Notes: generated by a model not told the origin, from the sequence alone. DNA of 41,475 nt from Cyclostephanos tholiformis (GCA_036939975.1 JALLPB010000399.1:1-41475), one strand, 5' to 3'. Positions 14,001 through 23,102 are shown, counted from the stretch's first letter. Translations and numbers: made by a program.

Positions 14001-14527
14001 CTCAGGAACACTTTGTACGGGAGGAGGACATCGTCGGCGCTGAACGTAGTTTTTCGCCCCGTGAATCCAGATTGGTTGGCGTGGGCCCTCTTCCTGCCGC
14101 CGAGACCCGATCCGCTCGTCGTCATTGTCCTACCGTCGAGGAGGGTACGCGACGAGAGCAACGCCGCATCTAGCAGACTCCTGTACAGTATGCACACGCG
14201 GTCCCAAGGCAATGTCGTGACTGTCATTGCGTTGGTCGCGGCATTCCCCGAGGCGTCCCTGCCACCGCCGCCGCCCCTCCCGCCATCGCCGGCTTTGGCA
14301 TCAGCATTCTCGAACATCCGCAGGGCCTCGACTTCCAGTCTCCTCAGCGTGTTCTGATCGTGAAGCTTCTCTAGCAGGGCGCGTGCGGCATTCCGGCGGT
14401 CGGTGACTTTCGAGGAGCGCAGTCCGTCGCGAAGGACGGCGATGGCGGAGTAGGTGGGGTTGGGGCTCCGGTTGCCAGACCCTAACGGTGGGAGTGAGGA
14501 GGATAAGGCGGCGGCCATATTATGCAT
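2009..14527 (-). CDS. ATM: ATM/Tel1 serine-threonine protein kinase (PIKK family)
   Basis: DNA double-strand-break checkpoint kinase acting in the nucleus. I derived six exons from splice sites: 14527-7837, 7754-3174, 3093-2980, 2883-2770, 2657-2563 and 2467-2009. All phases fit and give 4,017 residues, longer than human ATM (about 3,056) and close to plant ATM. The N-terminus carries a TAN-like motif ([10 protein letters not shown]) specific to ATM/Tel1. A long HEAT-like helical region follows, then a FAT domain (about 2800-3480) with the ATM-like stretch [13 protein letters not shown]. The PI3K-type kinase domain shows [14 protein letters not shown] (about 3660), the catalytic loop GDRHTSN (D3837, N3842) and HIDFG (D3856). 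A FATC tail closes the protein (last 33 residues, ending GWAPWM). S/TQ sites (HSQTQH) lie in an acidic Ser-rich linker. The TAN motif, FATC and kinase details favour ATM over ATR, TOR or DNA-PK. The second Met, at 14518, is an alternative start. The gene is divergent from Derlin across an inserted transposon. Confidence 0.95.
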
Positions 14528-14696
14528 TATGTGAGAAGGGGGGGGATGAGATGAGGAGGAGCGAGGAGCTTGGCTCTAGGTGGAGGAAGGGCCGCGACGG
14601 CGGCAACGATCACCGTGTACCCGTGTGGGAGGAGGTTTTAAGGATGTCATACAGAAGTTTGCTCTCCCGCCAATCTTTGACATATCTACACTAAGA
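14528..14696. promoter_or_regulatory. ATM-side remnant of the ATM/Derlin divergent intergenic space
   Basis: These 169 bp separate the ATM start codon from the left end of the Harbinger element. With 18713-18861 on the other side they would have formed a native spacer of about 318 bp between two divergent genes, similar to the other head-to-head spacers in this window. It contains a short poly-G run just upstream of the ATM ATG. I see no recognisable core promoter element, and a promoter role is inferred from position only. Confidence 0.4.
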
Positions 14697-14744
14697 GGCT
14701 GTGATTTCTTTGAGCATGTAGACGTAAAACGTGTAGACGTAAAA
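14697..14744. repeat. Left terminal inverted repeat of the Harbinger element
   Basis: 48 bp, pairing with the reverse complement of 18665-18712 with three mismatches. The inner half repeats the unit GTGTAGACGTAAAA, first as ATGTAGACGTAAAA and then as GTGTAGACGTAAAA, a likely transposase-binding unit. Confidence 0.9.
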
Positions 14745-14990
14745 AAAAAATGGTCATTTTATCTCTCTGCGAAGTTTTTTTTTTTCGCGACTGTTCCTTG
14801 GAACCTACGTTTAGAGTGAAAAAACGTAAAATGTGTTTTTGTTGTGCGTGTGTGCATAAAATTGCTCAAAATTTCCCAAATTTTTTTACGTTTACGTGTT
14901 TTATGTTTTACGTGTGCATAAAATGGCCCCGATCATAAAAATTTTACGTGCACATAAAACGTAAAACGCATAAACGTAAAAGAAAAAATT
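14722..14990. repeat. Subterminal ACGTAAAA / CATAAAA repeat cluster
   Basis: Many direct and inverted copies of short units such as ACGTAAAA, CATAAAA and TTTTACG lie between the left terminus and the transposase gene, for example around 14722, 14744, 14825, 14888-14925 and 14950-14985. The region is A/T-rich and has no open frame of note. Subterminal arrays of this kind usually serve as binding sites for the transposase or its partner, and that role is inferred here. The right end has only a weaker counterpart (ATAAAACATAAAATAAAC near 18611). Confidence 0.6.
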
Positions 14991-15108
14991 GCTTACGTGG
15001 AACCCTCGACTTGCATGGAAGAAGCAGCAACCGCGGCGAGTCCAATATTTCTCCATATCGCCTCTGCTGTTCTTGTTCTCCTATTTCTCTCTCCACCGCT
15101 CCGTAACC

Positions 15109-16530
15109 ATGGATCTGTCTCCTCTTGTTGATGATTCTTTCGGTCTTGCTGCTACTGTCGAGGATTTTGGTGCGGACTTTGGTTTGTCCTTTGATTTTGG
15201 GGCTTCGTTCGATGCTTTATTCGGAACTTTCGATGGATCAGTAATTGTTCATTTCGACGATTCTTCAATTGGTAGCTTGTTTGATGATGGAGATCTTCTT
15301 CCCCATCCGGATGCGGTACGACAACGTCGCCCCAATCGACATTATCACGTTGTTAGCGTTACCGAGTCGGCGTGGTATCGATATTTTATTCGTCCGGGGA
15401 GGGTTCGGGAACTAACTTGGCAAATATCCGCTTCAGATCGGTTCAGCCAATTCCGCCATTTCTTTCGGATGCCTCTTTCGAAGGTTGAGGAACTCACTGA
15501 TTTGTTAATGGAGCGCGGGTATGTTCCCTTTCCGCGTACAAGGTCACGCCAGGTGGAGTGGCGAGAGTGCATGGAGCTACTGGTGATGTGTTCACTGTAC
15601 CTCTTGGGGACCGGCATCAGTTTTCGGTCATGCCAACCGTTGTGCTACATTTCCACCACAGAGGTACGCAAATTCTTCTTTCTGTTTCTTGACGCCATAT
15701 TGGATATGAAGGACGAGCAGATCAGCATGCCGTCCAACCTCACCGCGTTGAGGCGTGTTGAGAGTTCCTATACTTCTGTTGGTTTGCCCGGGTGCTGCGG
15801 GTCGATTGACGTTGTGCACGTCAAGTGGTCGAATTGTCCCACAGGAGATTATAATCGTGCCAAGGGGAAGGAATCATATCCTACACTCGGCTTCGAGTGT
15901 ATCACCAATTTCAACCGCAGAATCTTGTCGATTTATGGTCCACATTTCGGGTCGCGGAATGACATGGACATTGTGAAGACGGATAAGTATGTCCATGCCA
16001 TGACGAAGAATTCTCTCTTTCGCGACGCTTGCTGGCGTTATTATTCCAAGGATGGGCAAGTACGCACTAATAGAGGTATGTATTTGATTTGTGATAATGG
16101 ATATCTTCGTTGGCCGACAACGATCTGTCCTTTCAAGCGCGCCGATAACGCGACTGCGCAAGAATATTTTACAACAAACCTGGAGAGCGTTAGGAAGGAT
16201 GTGGAATGTACGTTTGGGATTCTAAAAAAGAGGTGGCGGATCCTGAACAGTGGCTTCTTTTACCGTGATATAAAGATCTGTGAGAGAATATTTGTGACTT
16301 GTTGTTGGCTTAATAACTTTTTGCTGGATTTGATGGATTGTTCTAATGCTCGCGTTGGGAGAGGTGCGCCATTGGGAGATGATGGTCTTTGGTTATCAGG
16401 TCCTAGGGAACTCGGACGTGAGGTAAACATCACCACCCGCATGTTATCGGAAGAATTTTTACATCGTAGAAGTCAGCTTGTTGATCATCTTCACCATTTC
16501 CGCCGTCTTGGCCCTATTGATCGTGCATAA
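15109..16530 (+). CDS. PIF/Harbinger transposase (HARBI1-like DDE nuclease)
   Basis: Endonuclease that cuts and re-inserts the element, 473 residues. I chose the ATG at 15109 because it has a good context (ACCATGG) and is the first in-frame ATG; the frame stays open about 120 bp further upstream without one. The N-terminal 65 residues are Asp/Phe-rich and unconserved in look. A helical region follows, then the DDE superfamily 4 / plant-transposase domain. Its acidic triad can be placed at D234 (CCGSIDVVHVKW), D329 (LICDNGY) and E366 (RKDVECTFGILKKRW), and the GPHFGSRNDMDI box typical of Harbinger lies between the first two. The D-to-E spacing of 37 fits the family. No frameshift or stop interrupts the domain, so the enzyme could be functional. 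Its 3' end is 90 bp from the 3' end of the partner gene on the opposite strand. Confidence 0.92.
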   Translation: MDLSPLVDDSFGLAATVEDFGADFGLSFDFGASFDALFGTFDGSVIVHFDDSSIGSLFDDGDLLPHPDAVRQRRPNRHYHVVSVTESAWYRYFIRPGRVRELTWQISASDRFSQFRHFFRMPLSKVEELTDLLMERGYVPFPRTRSRQVEWRECMELLVMCSLYLLGTGISFRSCQPLCYISTTEVRKFFFLFLDAILDMKDEQISMPSNLTALRRVESSYTSVGLPGCCGSIDVVHVKWSNCPTGDYNRAKGKESYPTLGFECITNFNRRILSIYGPHFGSRNDMDIVKTDKYVHAMTKNSLFRDACWRYYSKDGQVRTNRGMYLICDNGYLRWPTTICPFKRADNATAQEYFTTNLESVRKDVECTFGILKKRWRILNSGFFYRDIKICERIFVTCCWLNNFLLDLMDCSNARVGRGAPLGDDGLWLSGPRELGREVNITTRMLSEEFLHRRSQLVDHLHHFRRLGPIDRA

Positions 16531-16620
16531 CTAATTAAACATAATCGGAACAGTCTCAGTAACCTATTAATAATTATTTGAATATTCGTAATTAAGCCAA
16601 AACTAATGTATTACAAAGAG

Positions 16621-18511
16621 CTACTCGTACTCCACTGGTCCCTCGTCACCATCCACTCCTTCGTCATCGTGTTGCACAACTTCGTCTGTGTACTTCGCTT
16701 TGTCATCGGCCCCCGTCGAAAGCATTCCAGGCAATTGGTTGACAAGATGCAAGAGTTGACGTTCATATGCCTCTCTTCCCATCCTTTTCACGTAGACGTT
16801 CTCGAGACTTTGCATTACTGAAATTTGACGCTCAATCGCATCAATCCTATTCTTGTTGATCACGGAGCGCATCCCATCAACATGAGCCAATTTTGCGTCA
16901 CGCTCAACTTCTCCAAGCGTAACCGTTTTTTTGGAACCGTCAATCACAACTTCCATCGGCTGCGTCATCTTGGCATCGAAACGCTGTTTTTCTGTCGATT
17001 TCCACGACTTCTCCCGCACTTCTTTTCGTGTTGGTCCTGGGGGGAGCTTTGTTGGCTGTGTCGAGATATCCTTGTTGTTCTTGTGCACAAGAACAGACAG
17101 GATGTACTTGCAGGACTTGTGCTCCAACCACCACGTTGGTGGTATCTCGTCCGAAATGGCGACCGGATCGTCATAATTCAATCCTTCCCTGCCCTGTAGA
17201 TACGAGTGGGGCAACTCAGTATTGACAAAATAATAAATTAAATTGTATCAACGACACCCTCACCTGATTATTTTCGACCCACAGTTTGTTCACGACAGGC
17301 TTCCGCAAATGCTGTAGTTGCGGTGTCCCGCTTGGAAGCTTGTTCAAGTCACCAAAACCTGGAAAGCTGTAAGCAAATTTTTTTAACGCGGCAATCTCTC
17401 CCTCGTACTTACGCAAAAGATTATTTGCATTCATGTCCCCCTTCCGCATCCCCTTGAATCTGGTCTTCATAGCATCACGGGTTTCTGTATCCACAATCAT
17501 CTCATCTGGAATCTCGGCAAGAAGATTCATATATTGCTCGTAGAATGCAATCTCCCTTCTCTCCTTGGTCATTGTCCCCATTTCCCTTACGATTGACCCC
17601 GCCTCCACCATTATAGCAATCTCAACCGTGCCGCGATTCTCCTGGCAAATTGGTACACGATCCATATAATGGTCCAGCCTTTCAAAAAACGAATATTTAC
17701 TCACTTCGTTATCGGTTTTCTGCTCGGGGATACTGGATTCTTTGTTGGATTCATTCGACAAAAAAGAAATGTCATCATCCGACAAACCACTCGTCTTCCC
17801 AAATTCTACCGGTCCACTCGTCTTCCCCAAATCTACCGACTCAAATTCCTTCGGACTTTTCCTTGCCTGTCCCCTTGGAAATGACATCCGTACTTCTGAT
17901 TCCCGACGAGAAGGAGTGAAATGAGGATTTACCGGCATCAAGACACTCCACGACAAGCCAGGGTTGGTCTTCAACTTATCCACTTGGTCGGGATCCAGCA
18001 TGATATCCTGACGCTTCGGATTGACATTTTCACATTTCGAGCACCTGCCCTCCAACGCACCACCATCACCAACGTAGTGCACAGCGCGACAGCATGCAGA
18101 CCACCAAGCATTCCACAAGGGGGGGAAGGAAACGACATCTTCTACTCCCGCCTCTTTCTCTCCCACCTCTTTCTCTTCCTCGACAGGTAACGACGACGCC
18201 GAATCAGGATGACTTAACTCTGCCTGAGGATTATCGTCAGGCGTCGTATTGTCTAATTTGGCTCTCTTACTGGCAGTAGATGCCATGGACGCGACGGAGA
18301 CACGATCATGCGGAGACGAAGCCAGATCGTGAATCCTGGCATTTGCAATGGTCTTGGCACCACGCGAGGGAGATGTCCGGGGTACAACGCTGTCATTTTT
18401 ATTCTTACCCGCCGCGTTGGCCTTTTTTGCAGCTGCGGCGAGCTTGGCAGGGTGCGTCGCGCCGACAGCAACACGAGCACCTCCCCTCCGGGCGACAGAT
18501 TTAGGAGGCAT
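16621..18511 (-). CDS. Second protein of the Harbinger element (putative transposase partner)
   Basis: Two exons, 18511-17264 and 17193-16621, joined across a 70-bp GT-AG intron and giving 606 residues (the junction reads VENNQ then GREGLNYDD). I cannot assign a named family. The N-terminal 90 residues are Ala/Lys/Arg-rich and could contact DNA or act as a nuclear signal. Residues 131-160 contain an aromatic segment (PPLWNAWWSACC) and a RCSKC pair, so C140/C141 and C157/C160 might form a small zinc site. The middle is Ser/Glu-rich, and the C-terminal 190 residues are helical and charged. In PIF/Harbinger elements the second gene normally encodes a Myb/SANT-like protein that carries the transposase to the nucleus and the DNA ends. 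I do not see a clear Myb repeat, so equivalence rests on position. Nothing in the frame is broken. Confidence 0.75.
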
Positions 18512-18555
18512 CGGAGATGTTTTATAAAAAAAGTAAGAGGGAACAGGGGCCTATA

Positions 18556-18581
18556 TGCGCACATGCGCACTTGCGCACATG
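18556..18581. repeat. Short tandem TGCGCAC repeat near the right end of the element
   Basis: Three copies of TGCGCAC at 8-bp spacing (18556, 18564, 18572) lie just upstream of the partner gene start at 18511 (minus strand). Because TGCGCA is palindromic, they could be an operator-like site. Function is unknown. Confidence 0.5.
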
Positions 18582-18664
18582 TAAGCGAACAAAATCTCAA
18601 CCAAACCTAACATAAAACATAAAATAAACTAAAAACCTGGAACATCTTCACTGTTCCTAAAAAA

Positions 18665-18712
18665 TTTTATGTCTACACGTTTTATGTCTACACGCTCAAA
18701 GAAATCACAGCC
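18665..18712. repeat. Right terminal inverted repeat of the Harbinger element
   Basis: Reverse complement of the left terminus over 48 bp with three differences, all of them CG versus CA. It is followed directly by TTA at 18713-18715. Confidence 0.9.
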
Positions 18713-18861
18713 TTAGCGCGAGACTGTTTGAGTCCCGGTCTGATAGATTTCCACCTGTTTCCTCTTTTCAACACATCTTCAAATTTGCCACGCAGGTGCC
18801 ATAATATTATCCGTCGTGAATACAAGTTAAAAAAGCCGACAACAATTTCGAGAAGGAGAAG

Positions 18862-19719
18862 ATGCCGCCAGCCAACAATGTCCAAGGGTTAGACGACACG
18901 GGCGGCCCGCAGGCCTGGTTCCAATCTCTGCCGCTTGTCACACGCTATTGGTTCGGTGCGGCCCTCATCACCACATGCGCGGGAAACTTCGGACTCGTCT
19001 CTCCGATGAAATTCATTTACATCTGGGATAATATTTGGGAAAACTTCGAGGTATGGCGATTCTTAACGCCCTTCCTCTTCGTGGGGTCGTTCAACTTCAA
19101 CACCTTGATGGCGCTGTACATGCTGCAAAGCTTCAGTCAGAGGTACGAGATGGAGCCTTACAATACGGGCGCGGGCGGTGGAACGGCCGACTATGTATTC
19201 GCAATCATGTTCGGGACGGTTATGACCTTCTTGTCATATCCGCTCATGGTGATGTTGATGCCAACTCCTCCCATATTCGCGAGGACTTTGATGTTCTTCG
19301 TTCTGTACGTATGGAGCAAACGCCACCCTACTTCTCCCACCTCTATCTGGGGTGTAGAAATGAAGGCAATTCATCTCCCGTTCGCATATGTAATCCTTAG
19401 CGTGTTGATGGGTGGAATGTATTCTGATCTCTTGCATGGAATAGCGGTCGGGCATTTGTTCTACTTCTTGGTCGACGTGGCGCCCATCGTCTATGGCAAA
19501 GATTTTCTGCATACACCTCAATTTCTGATCGATCAGTTGGGAGTAGGTGCGTATGTTGCTCCCGCCCCCACGGCGTCTGCTGGCGCAAGGGGCGGCGCAT
19601 TTGGGAACAATACCTGGCAGGCACCAGGCAGAGCCAATCCACCGGCGGACCCGACAAGACCAGCGCGGGGGGGTGGTCATAACTGGGGATCTGGTGGTCA
19701 ACGGCTTGGTGGCACGTAA
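18862..19719 (+). CDS. Derlin family ER membrane protein (ERAD)
   Basis: Rhomboid-like pseudoprotease of the ER membrane that helps retrotranslocate misfolded proteins to the cytosolic AAA ATPase p97/Cdc48. A single exon encodes 285 residues. Derlin landmarks are the N-terminal PQAWFQSLPLVTRYW segment, the WENFEVWRFLTPFLFVG stretch containing the conserved WR, several hydrophobic membrane segments between about 30 and 215, and the GVEMKAIHLPFAYVILS loop and helix. No rhomboid Ser/His dyad is apparent, as expected of derlins. The Pro/Gly-rich cytosolic tail ends in HNWGSGGQRLGGT, a good match to the SHP box by which Derlins bind p97. The start follows a purine-rich AAGATGC context. The gene is divergent from ATM, with the transposon between them, and convergent with the serine racemase-like gene (207 bp between stops). 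The paralogue type (Derlin-1 or -2) is undecided, but the SHP box is seen in both. Confidence 0.93.
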   Translation: MPPANNVQGLDDTGGPQAWFQSLPLVTRYWFGAALITTCAGNFGLVSPMKFIYIWDNIWENFEVWRFLTPFLFVGSFNFNTLMALYMLQSFSQRYEMEPYNTGAGGGTADYVFAIMFGTVMTFLSYPLMVMLMPTPPIFARTLMFFVLYVWSKRHPTSPTSIWGVEMKAIHLPFAYVILSVLMGGMYSDLLHGIAVGHLFYFLVDVAPIVYGKDFLHTPQFLIDQLGVGAYVAPAPTASAGARGGAFGNNTWQAPGRANPPADPTRPARGGGHNWGSGGQRLGGT

Positions 19720-19926
19720 ATCCATACCTAACATTATATCGCCATGAACGTTGCACTGACGACGAGGATTGGAATGCGGACACGCCATGCACCTGAGCCG
19801 TTTTTGAAAGTGTTCATTATTTCGATGATCCCAGCTGCCGCGCAAATGCCGCGACAGGAGTAAAATTCTAATGGAACACAATAGTACCTAATAATATCAT
19901 TGAGAGTTATCGCATCCCGGAATTCT

Positions 19927-20930
19927 TCATTTACTCTGTGATATTAGGTGACAATACCTCTTCAAGTCGATATTGCCACCCGATATCACCACCCCGCAAT
20001 TACTACCCTTCGGGATTTCGCCGCCCTTCGCCATTTTACGTAAACCGGCCAATCCCAAACAGCCCGTGGGCTCGACCACCATCTTCATCGTTTCTCCGAA
20101 GAACCTCATCCCATCGACGAGTTCCTCGTCGGTGACTGTTATTATTCGCGTCACGTGCTCCGACATTATCGCGAATGTCAATTCGCCAAGATGCTGCGTT
20201 TGCGCTCCGTCCGCGATGGTGATGGGAGTTTCGATGCGAACCACGCGCCCGCGCTCGAGGGATTGTTGAGCGTCGTTGCCGGCCTCGGGTTCCACGCCTA
20301 TGATTTTCGTGGACGGGGAAAGCGCGTGCGCCGCGAGGCATATCCCGCTTATGAGCCCCCCCCCCCCGACGCAAACGAAGATGTAGTCGAGTGCGACGGA
20401 CGCCGATTGCATATCCTCGATAAATTCCTTCCCGACCGTGCCCTGCCCCGCGATCACGTGCCTGTGATCGTAGGGCGGGATGAATACAGTGCCGGCCGGG
20501 GGCAATGTCATTCTGACGCGCTCCGCGACCTCGTCCCTCCCCTCCCGGTACCTGTCGTAATAAACGATGTTACCCCCGTAGGATTCGGTCGCCCTAATCT
20601 TGAGAATGGGCGCGTCCGTGGGCATGATTATCGTGGACTTGACACCGTGCATCGACGAGGCGAGCGCTATGGCCTGGGCGTGGTTCCCGCTCGAGTAGGT
20701 TAGGACGTGGTTCAGGCCAACGCCATCGACGGCGTGTTTGCGATAATGACTGATGGCGTTATACCCCCCCCGAAATTTGAATGCGCCCATCCTTTGAAAG
20801 TTCTCGCATTTGACGTAAACCCTAACGCCGAGCTCATGGTCGAGGATGCGGCTCGTTTGGATGGGAGTGTGGTGAGCGACGGAGTCGAGTACCTTCGATG
20901 CATCGACAACGTCTTGGTATGTGGGAAGAT

Positions 20931-20934
<4 letters not shown>
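19927..20934 (-). CDS. Serine racemase / serine-threonine dehydratase-type PLP enzyme
   Basis: Fold-type II PLP enzyme, 335 residues, expected to racemise or dehydrate serine, threonine or 3-hydroxyaspartate in the cytosol. Visible motifs are the Schiff-base lysine K53 in MGAFKFRGGYNA, the substrate loop SSGNHAQA (81-88), the phosphate-binding GGGGLISG (190-197) and SGGNIDL near the C-terminus. The segment VEPEAGND aligns with the divalent-cation site of eukaryotic serine racemase (an acidic residue, then a small one at +4 and Asp at +6; here E215, G219, D221). There is no C-terminal ACT domain, which argues against biosynthetic threonine deaminase. I chose the ATG at 20934. An upstream in-frame ATG at 21009 would translate an (AT)16 microsatellite as alternating Ile-Tyr, which is unlikely to be kept in frame. 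Racemase, dehydratase and hydroxyaspartate ammonia-lyase cannot be separated by eye. Confidence 0.88.

Positions 20935-20964
<30 letters not shown>
20933..20964. repeat. (AT)16 microsatellite overlapping the serine racemase-like start codon
   Basis: Perfect dinucleotide array of 32 bp. Read on the minus strand, its last AT supplies the first two bases of the ATG at 20934, so the array occupies the 5' UTR right up to the start codon. Confidence 0.95.
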
Positions 20965-20968
<4 letters not shown>

Positions 20969-21227
20969 CTCGCCCGAGGAGGGTTCTCTGTATTATTTGT
21001 TCTATCCAAGTCGGACGGCGCGGGGTGGCGACGGGGCGTCGGCGACCGAAAAGGAAGAGGGATCGCCGCGATGAGGGAGGGAGGTGATGAACGATGAACT
21101 CTTATATGAATCTCTCTACGGATAGAGTATCGCTAAAAAAAATGTCCCGCGCAACAACAACAAAAGACTCACTCAACGAGGCAACCACAACTTTTAATAG
21201 AGAGGGTCACCAAGGAAAAACGTTGCG
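20965..21227. promoter_or_regulatory. Divergent spacer between the racemase-like gene and EIPR1
   Basis: 263 bp between two head-to-head genes that must contain both 5' UTRs and promoters. It includes a G/C-rich patch (21015-21085) and an A-rich patch near 21135-21180. No specific site is recognised. Confidence 0.4.
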
Positions 21228-21943
21228 ATGTATTCCGACCAAGACATAGACTACTCCCTAAATCGACCCTGCCGAACACTCTCGGCGGTGGCACCGGCCA
21301 TCAAGTCCTCGTCGAAGCCCAGATCGAAGGGAATCGTGGACGACGTCGACGCCGATGGCGACGGCGGCGATGGCGGCGGCGGGTGGGACGAAGACGACGA
21401 CTACGAGTCGTCGTCCGCGGCGGCATTCGCCGATCACATTTTCCTCGTGGGATCGTCGATCCCATCGATATCGAAATTGGACGACGACGACGGCGGGGAG
21501 GACCGCGGCGGTGGCGGCATCGTCGATGGAGGAGCGGGGGAAGACGACGACGACGATGGTCGGATCAATAGACTCCACCTCCTCGCGTATCACGAGGACA
21601 ATCACGAGCTCGTCGAGTTATCGTCGTACGTTCATCCGAATGGGGAAGTATGGGCGATGGCGTGTCATCCCGCGCGGGGGGAGTATGTCGTTACGTGCGG
21701 GGGCGGGGCGGTGATATCCCCCTCCGTCGACGATGTCGTCGAGGATGGCGATGGGCTTGGAACAACCGGGAGGGGGAGGATGCCGTTGACGAGATTCCGA
21801 ACGACCCTGTGGCGATTATCGGACCAGAACAACGACGATGTTACATCGTGCGACGATGATGACGGTGATAATGCGAATGGTAATTCGGTACCGAGATTGG
21901 AGACGGTCGTTACGATCCCCCACGGAATGGCGGGGGGGACGAA

Positions 21944-21978
<35 letters not shown>

Positions 21979-23102
21979 CTTGGTCGTCCGGCTGGGAGCA
22001 ACGCGTGGGACAAATTTTGTGGAATCCGCTACTCTACCCCTCGAACTCCTCGGGGGACGAGCTACGCGACATCGTGGACGCCACACCGTCCAACGTAGTC
22101 GGCGGGGGCAACCTCCTCACGGTCGGGTGGGATGTTCGATCGTCCATATCGCTATGGGATATTTCGTCCCCGTCCGATGCCGCCGATGCGAGGGAGGTTT
22201 GGTCCACCGCTCACGGAACGGGTGTCGGATCCACTCGACGTCGGGGCGGCGGCGACCGATACGGAGGACTTGCCGCGATGGGCGCCGCATTGCCGCGGCG
22301 CGCCTCATGGGATCCTCACGACGCGAATCGAATATTGGCCACTCGTGGCGTGGACGTGGTGGCGTACGATTTGCGCTGTCCTCCCGCATCATCGAGCGGG
22401 GGGGGGCTCGGCGTCATTCGCTCCGCGCATCGGTACGGAGTCGCCGATGTATGTCATAATCCACTGCAATCGAATGTGGTCGTCACATCGGGCATGGACG
22501 GCATCGTTAAGTTTTGGGATTTGAGAGTGCATCTTTCTTCCGGTTGTGGAGGTAATGACGATGCTCCGTCGTTCGTCGCGCCTCCGCTTCTCAAGGCAGT
22601 TCGGGGGGGGCATTCTCATTGGACGACGCGTGCGATTTACAATCCCTTTCACGACCAGCTGATACTTACCGGTGGTTCGGACGGCATTGCGAATTTATGG
22701 CGAATTTCGAGCTGTTCATCGGCCCCCCTGCTGGAGTTGAATGGCGATGAAGAGGACGACGGGATTATTAGCGTGGGGAGTGGGGGAAATCATATTATTG
22801 CAGGCGAGAAGTGTGACGACGCGGCCAACGAAGACGAGGATCATGCGCGAGCGAAATATAACTGGGCCCATGAAAGTGATGATGGCGACGATGAGTCCGA
22901 AAAGGAAGACAGGAGCAAGTCGCAGAGGAACAATGAGTCGAATGCCCAAGACGTCAGGGTGACACGATTTGAATGCTCCGACGTCACCGCCGATCTTGCG
23001 TGGAGCGCCGCAGACCCCTGGATTTATGCAACTTTATCCCATGATGGTGCGATAGTTGTGCACCATGTTCCCAGCAAGGAGAAGTACAAAATTTTGCTGT
23101 AA
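21228..23102 (+). CDS. EIPR1: EIPR1 (TSSC1) family WD40 protein
   Basis: Beta-propeller adaptor that works with the EARP and GARP tethering complexes in endosome-to-Golgi recycling and dense-core vesicle traffic. A single exon encodes 624 residues, longer than the roughly 390 of animals because of low-complexity Asp/Gly insertions near the N-terminus and a poly-Ser tract. WD-type blades are visible: HPNGEVWAMACHP, LLTVGWDVRSSISLWDIS, a SWDPHDANRILAT blade of the type found in EIPR1, ADVCHNPLQSNVVVTSGMDG with KFWDLR, and TRAIYNPFHDQLILTGGSDG with NLWRI. The end, AWSAADPWIYATLSHDGAIVVHHVPSKEKYKILL (split here as AWSAADPWIYATLSHDG plus the tail YKILL), is diagnostic for the family. An Asp/Glu-rich loop precedes the last blade. 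The start ATG has the context GCGATGT. The gene is convergent with the FABP-like gene (193 bp between stops). Confidence 0.92.
21945..21976. repeat. (TCG)n triplet repeat within the EIPR1 coding region
   Basis: About ten perfect TCG units encode a poly-Ser run in a loop between two blades. Triplet periodicity keeps the frame when the length varies. Confidence 0.9.

Larger units (their letters stand above)
14697..18712. mobile_element. PIF/Harbinger-type DNA transposon, about 4.0 kb, apparently intact
   Basis: The element is bounded by 48-bp terminal inverted repeats that both begin GGCTGTGATTTCTTTGAGC and differ at only three positions. Inside are an undamaged DDE transposase frame on the + strand and a two-exon partner gene on the - strand, arranged tail to tail, as in two-gene PIF/Harbinger transposons. 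A–T-rich subterminal repeats lie inside the left end. The expected 3-bp TWA target duplication is not clean: TAA lies two bases outside the left end (14692-14694) and TTA directly follows the right end (18713-18715). The nearly identical ends and open frames suggest recent insertion and possible activity. It separates the divergent genes ATM and Derlin. Confidence 0.9.

Noticed and set aside
14989..15108. Upstream extension of the transposase frame
   Set aside because: No in-frame ATG before 15109; the extra residues would need a non-ATG start.
16260..16442. Possible CRISPR, operon or phage-type features in the window
   Set aside because: No spaced repeats, Shine-Dalgarno series or bacterial genes are present; the window is plainly eukaryotic.
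20155..20703. 182-codon + strand frame
   Set aside because: It is antisense to the racemase-like gene in GC-rich sequence, is Arg/Gly-rich, and has no domain; the minus-strand enzyme motifs are unambiguous.
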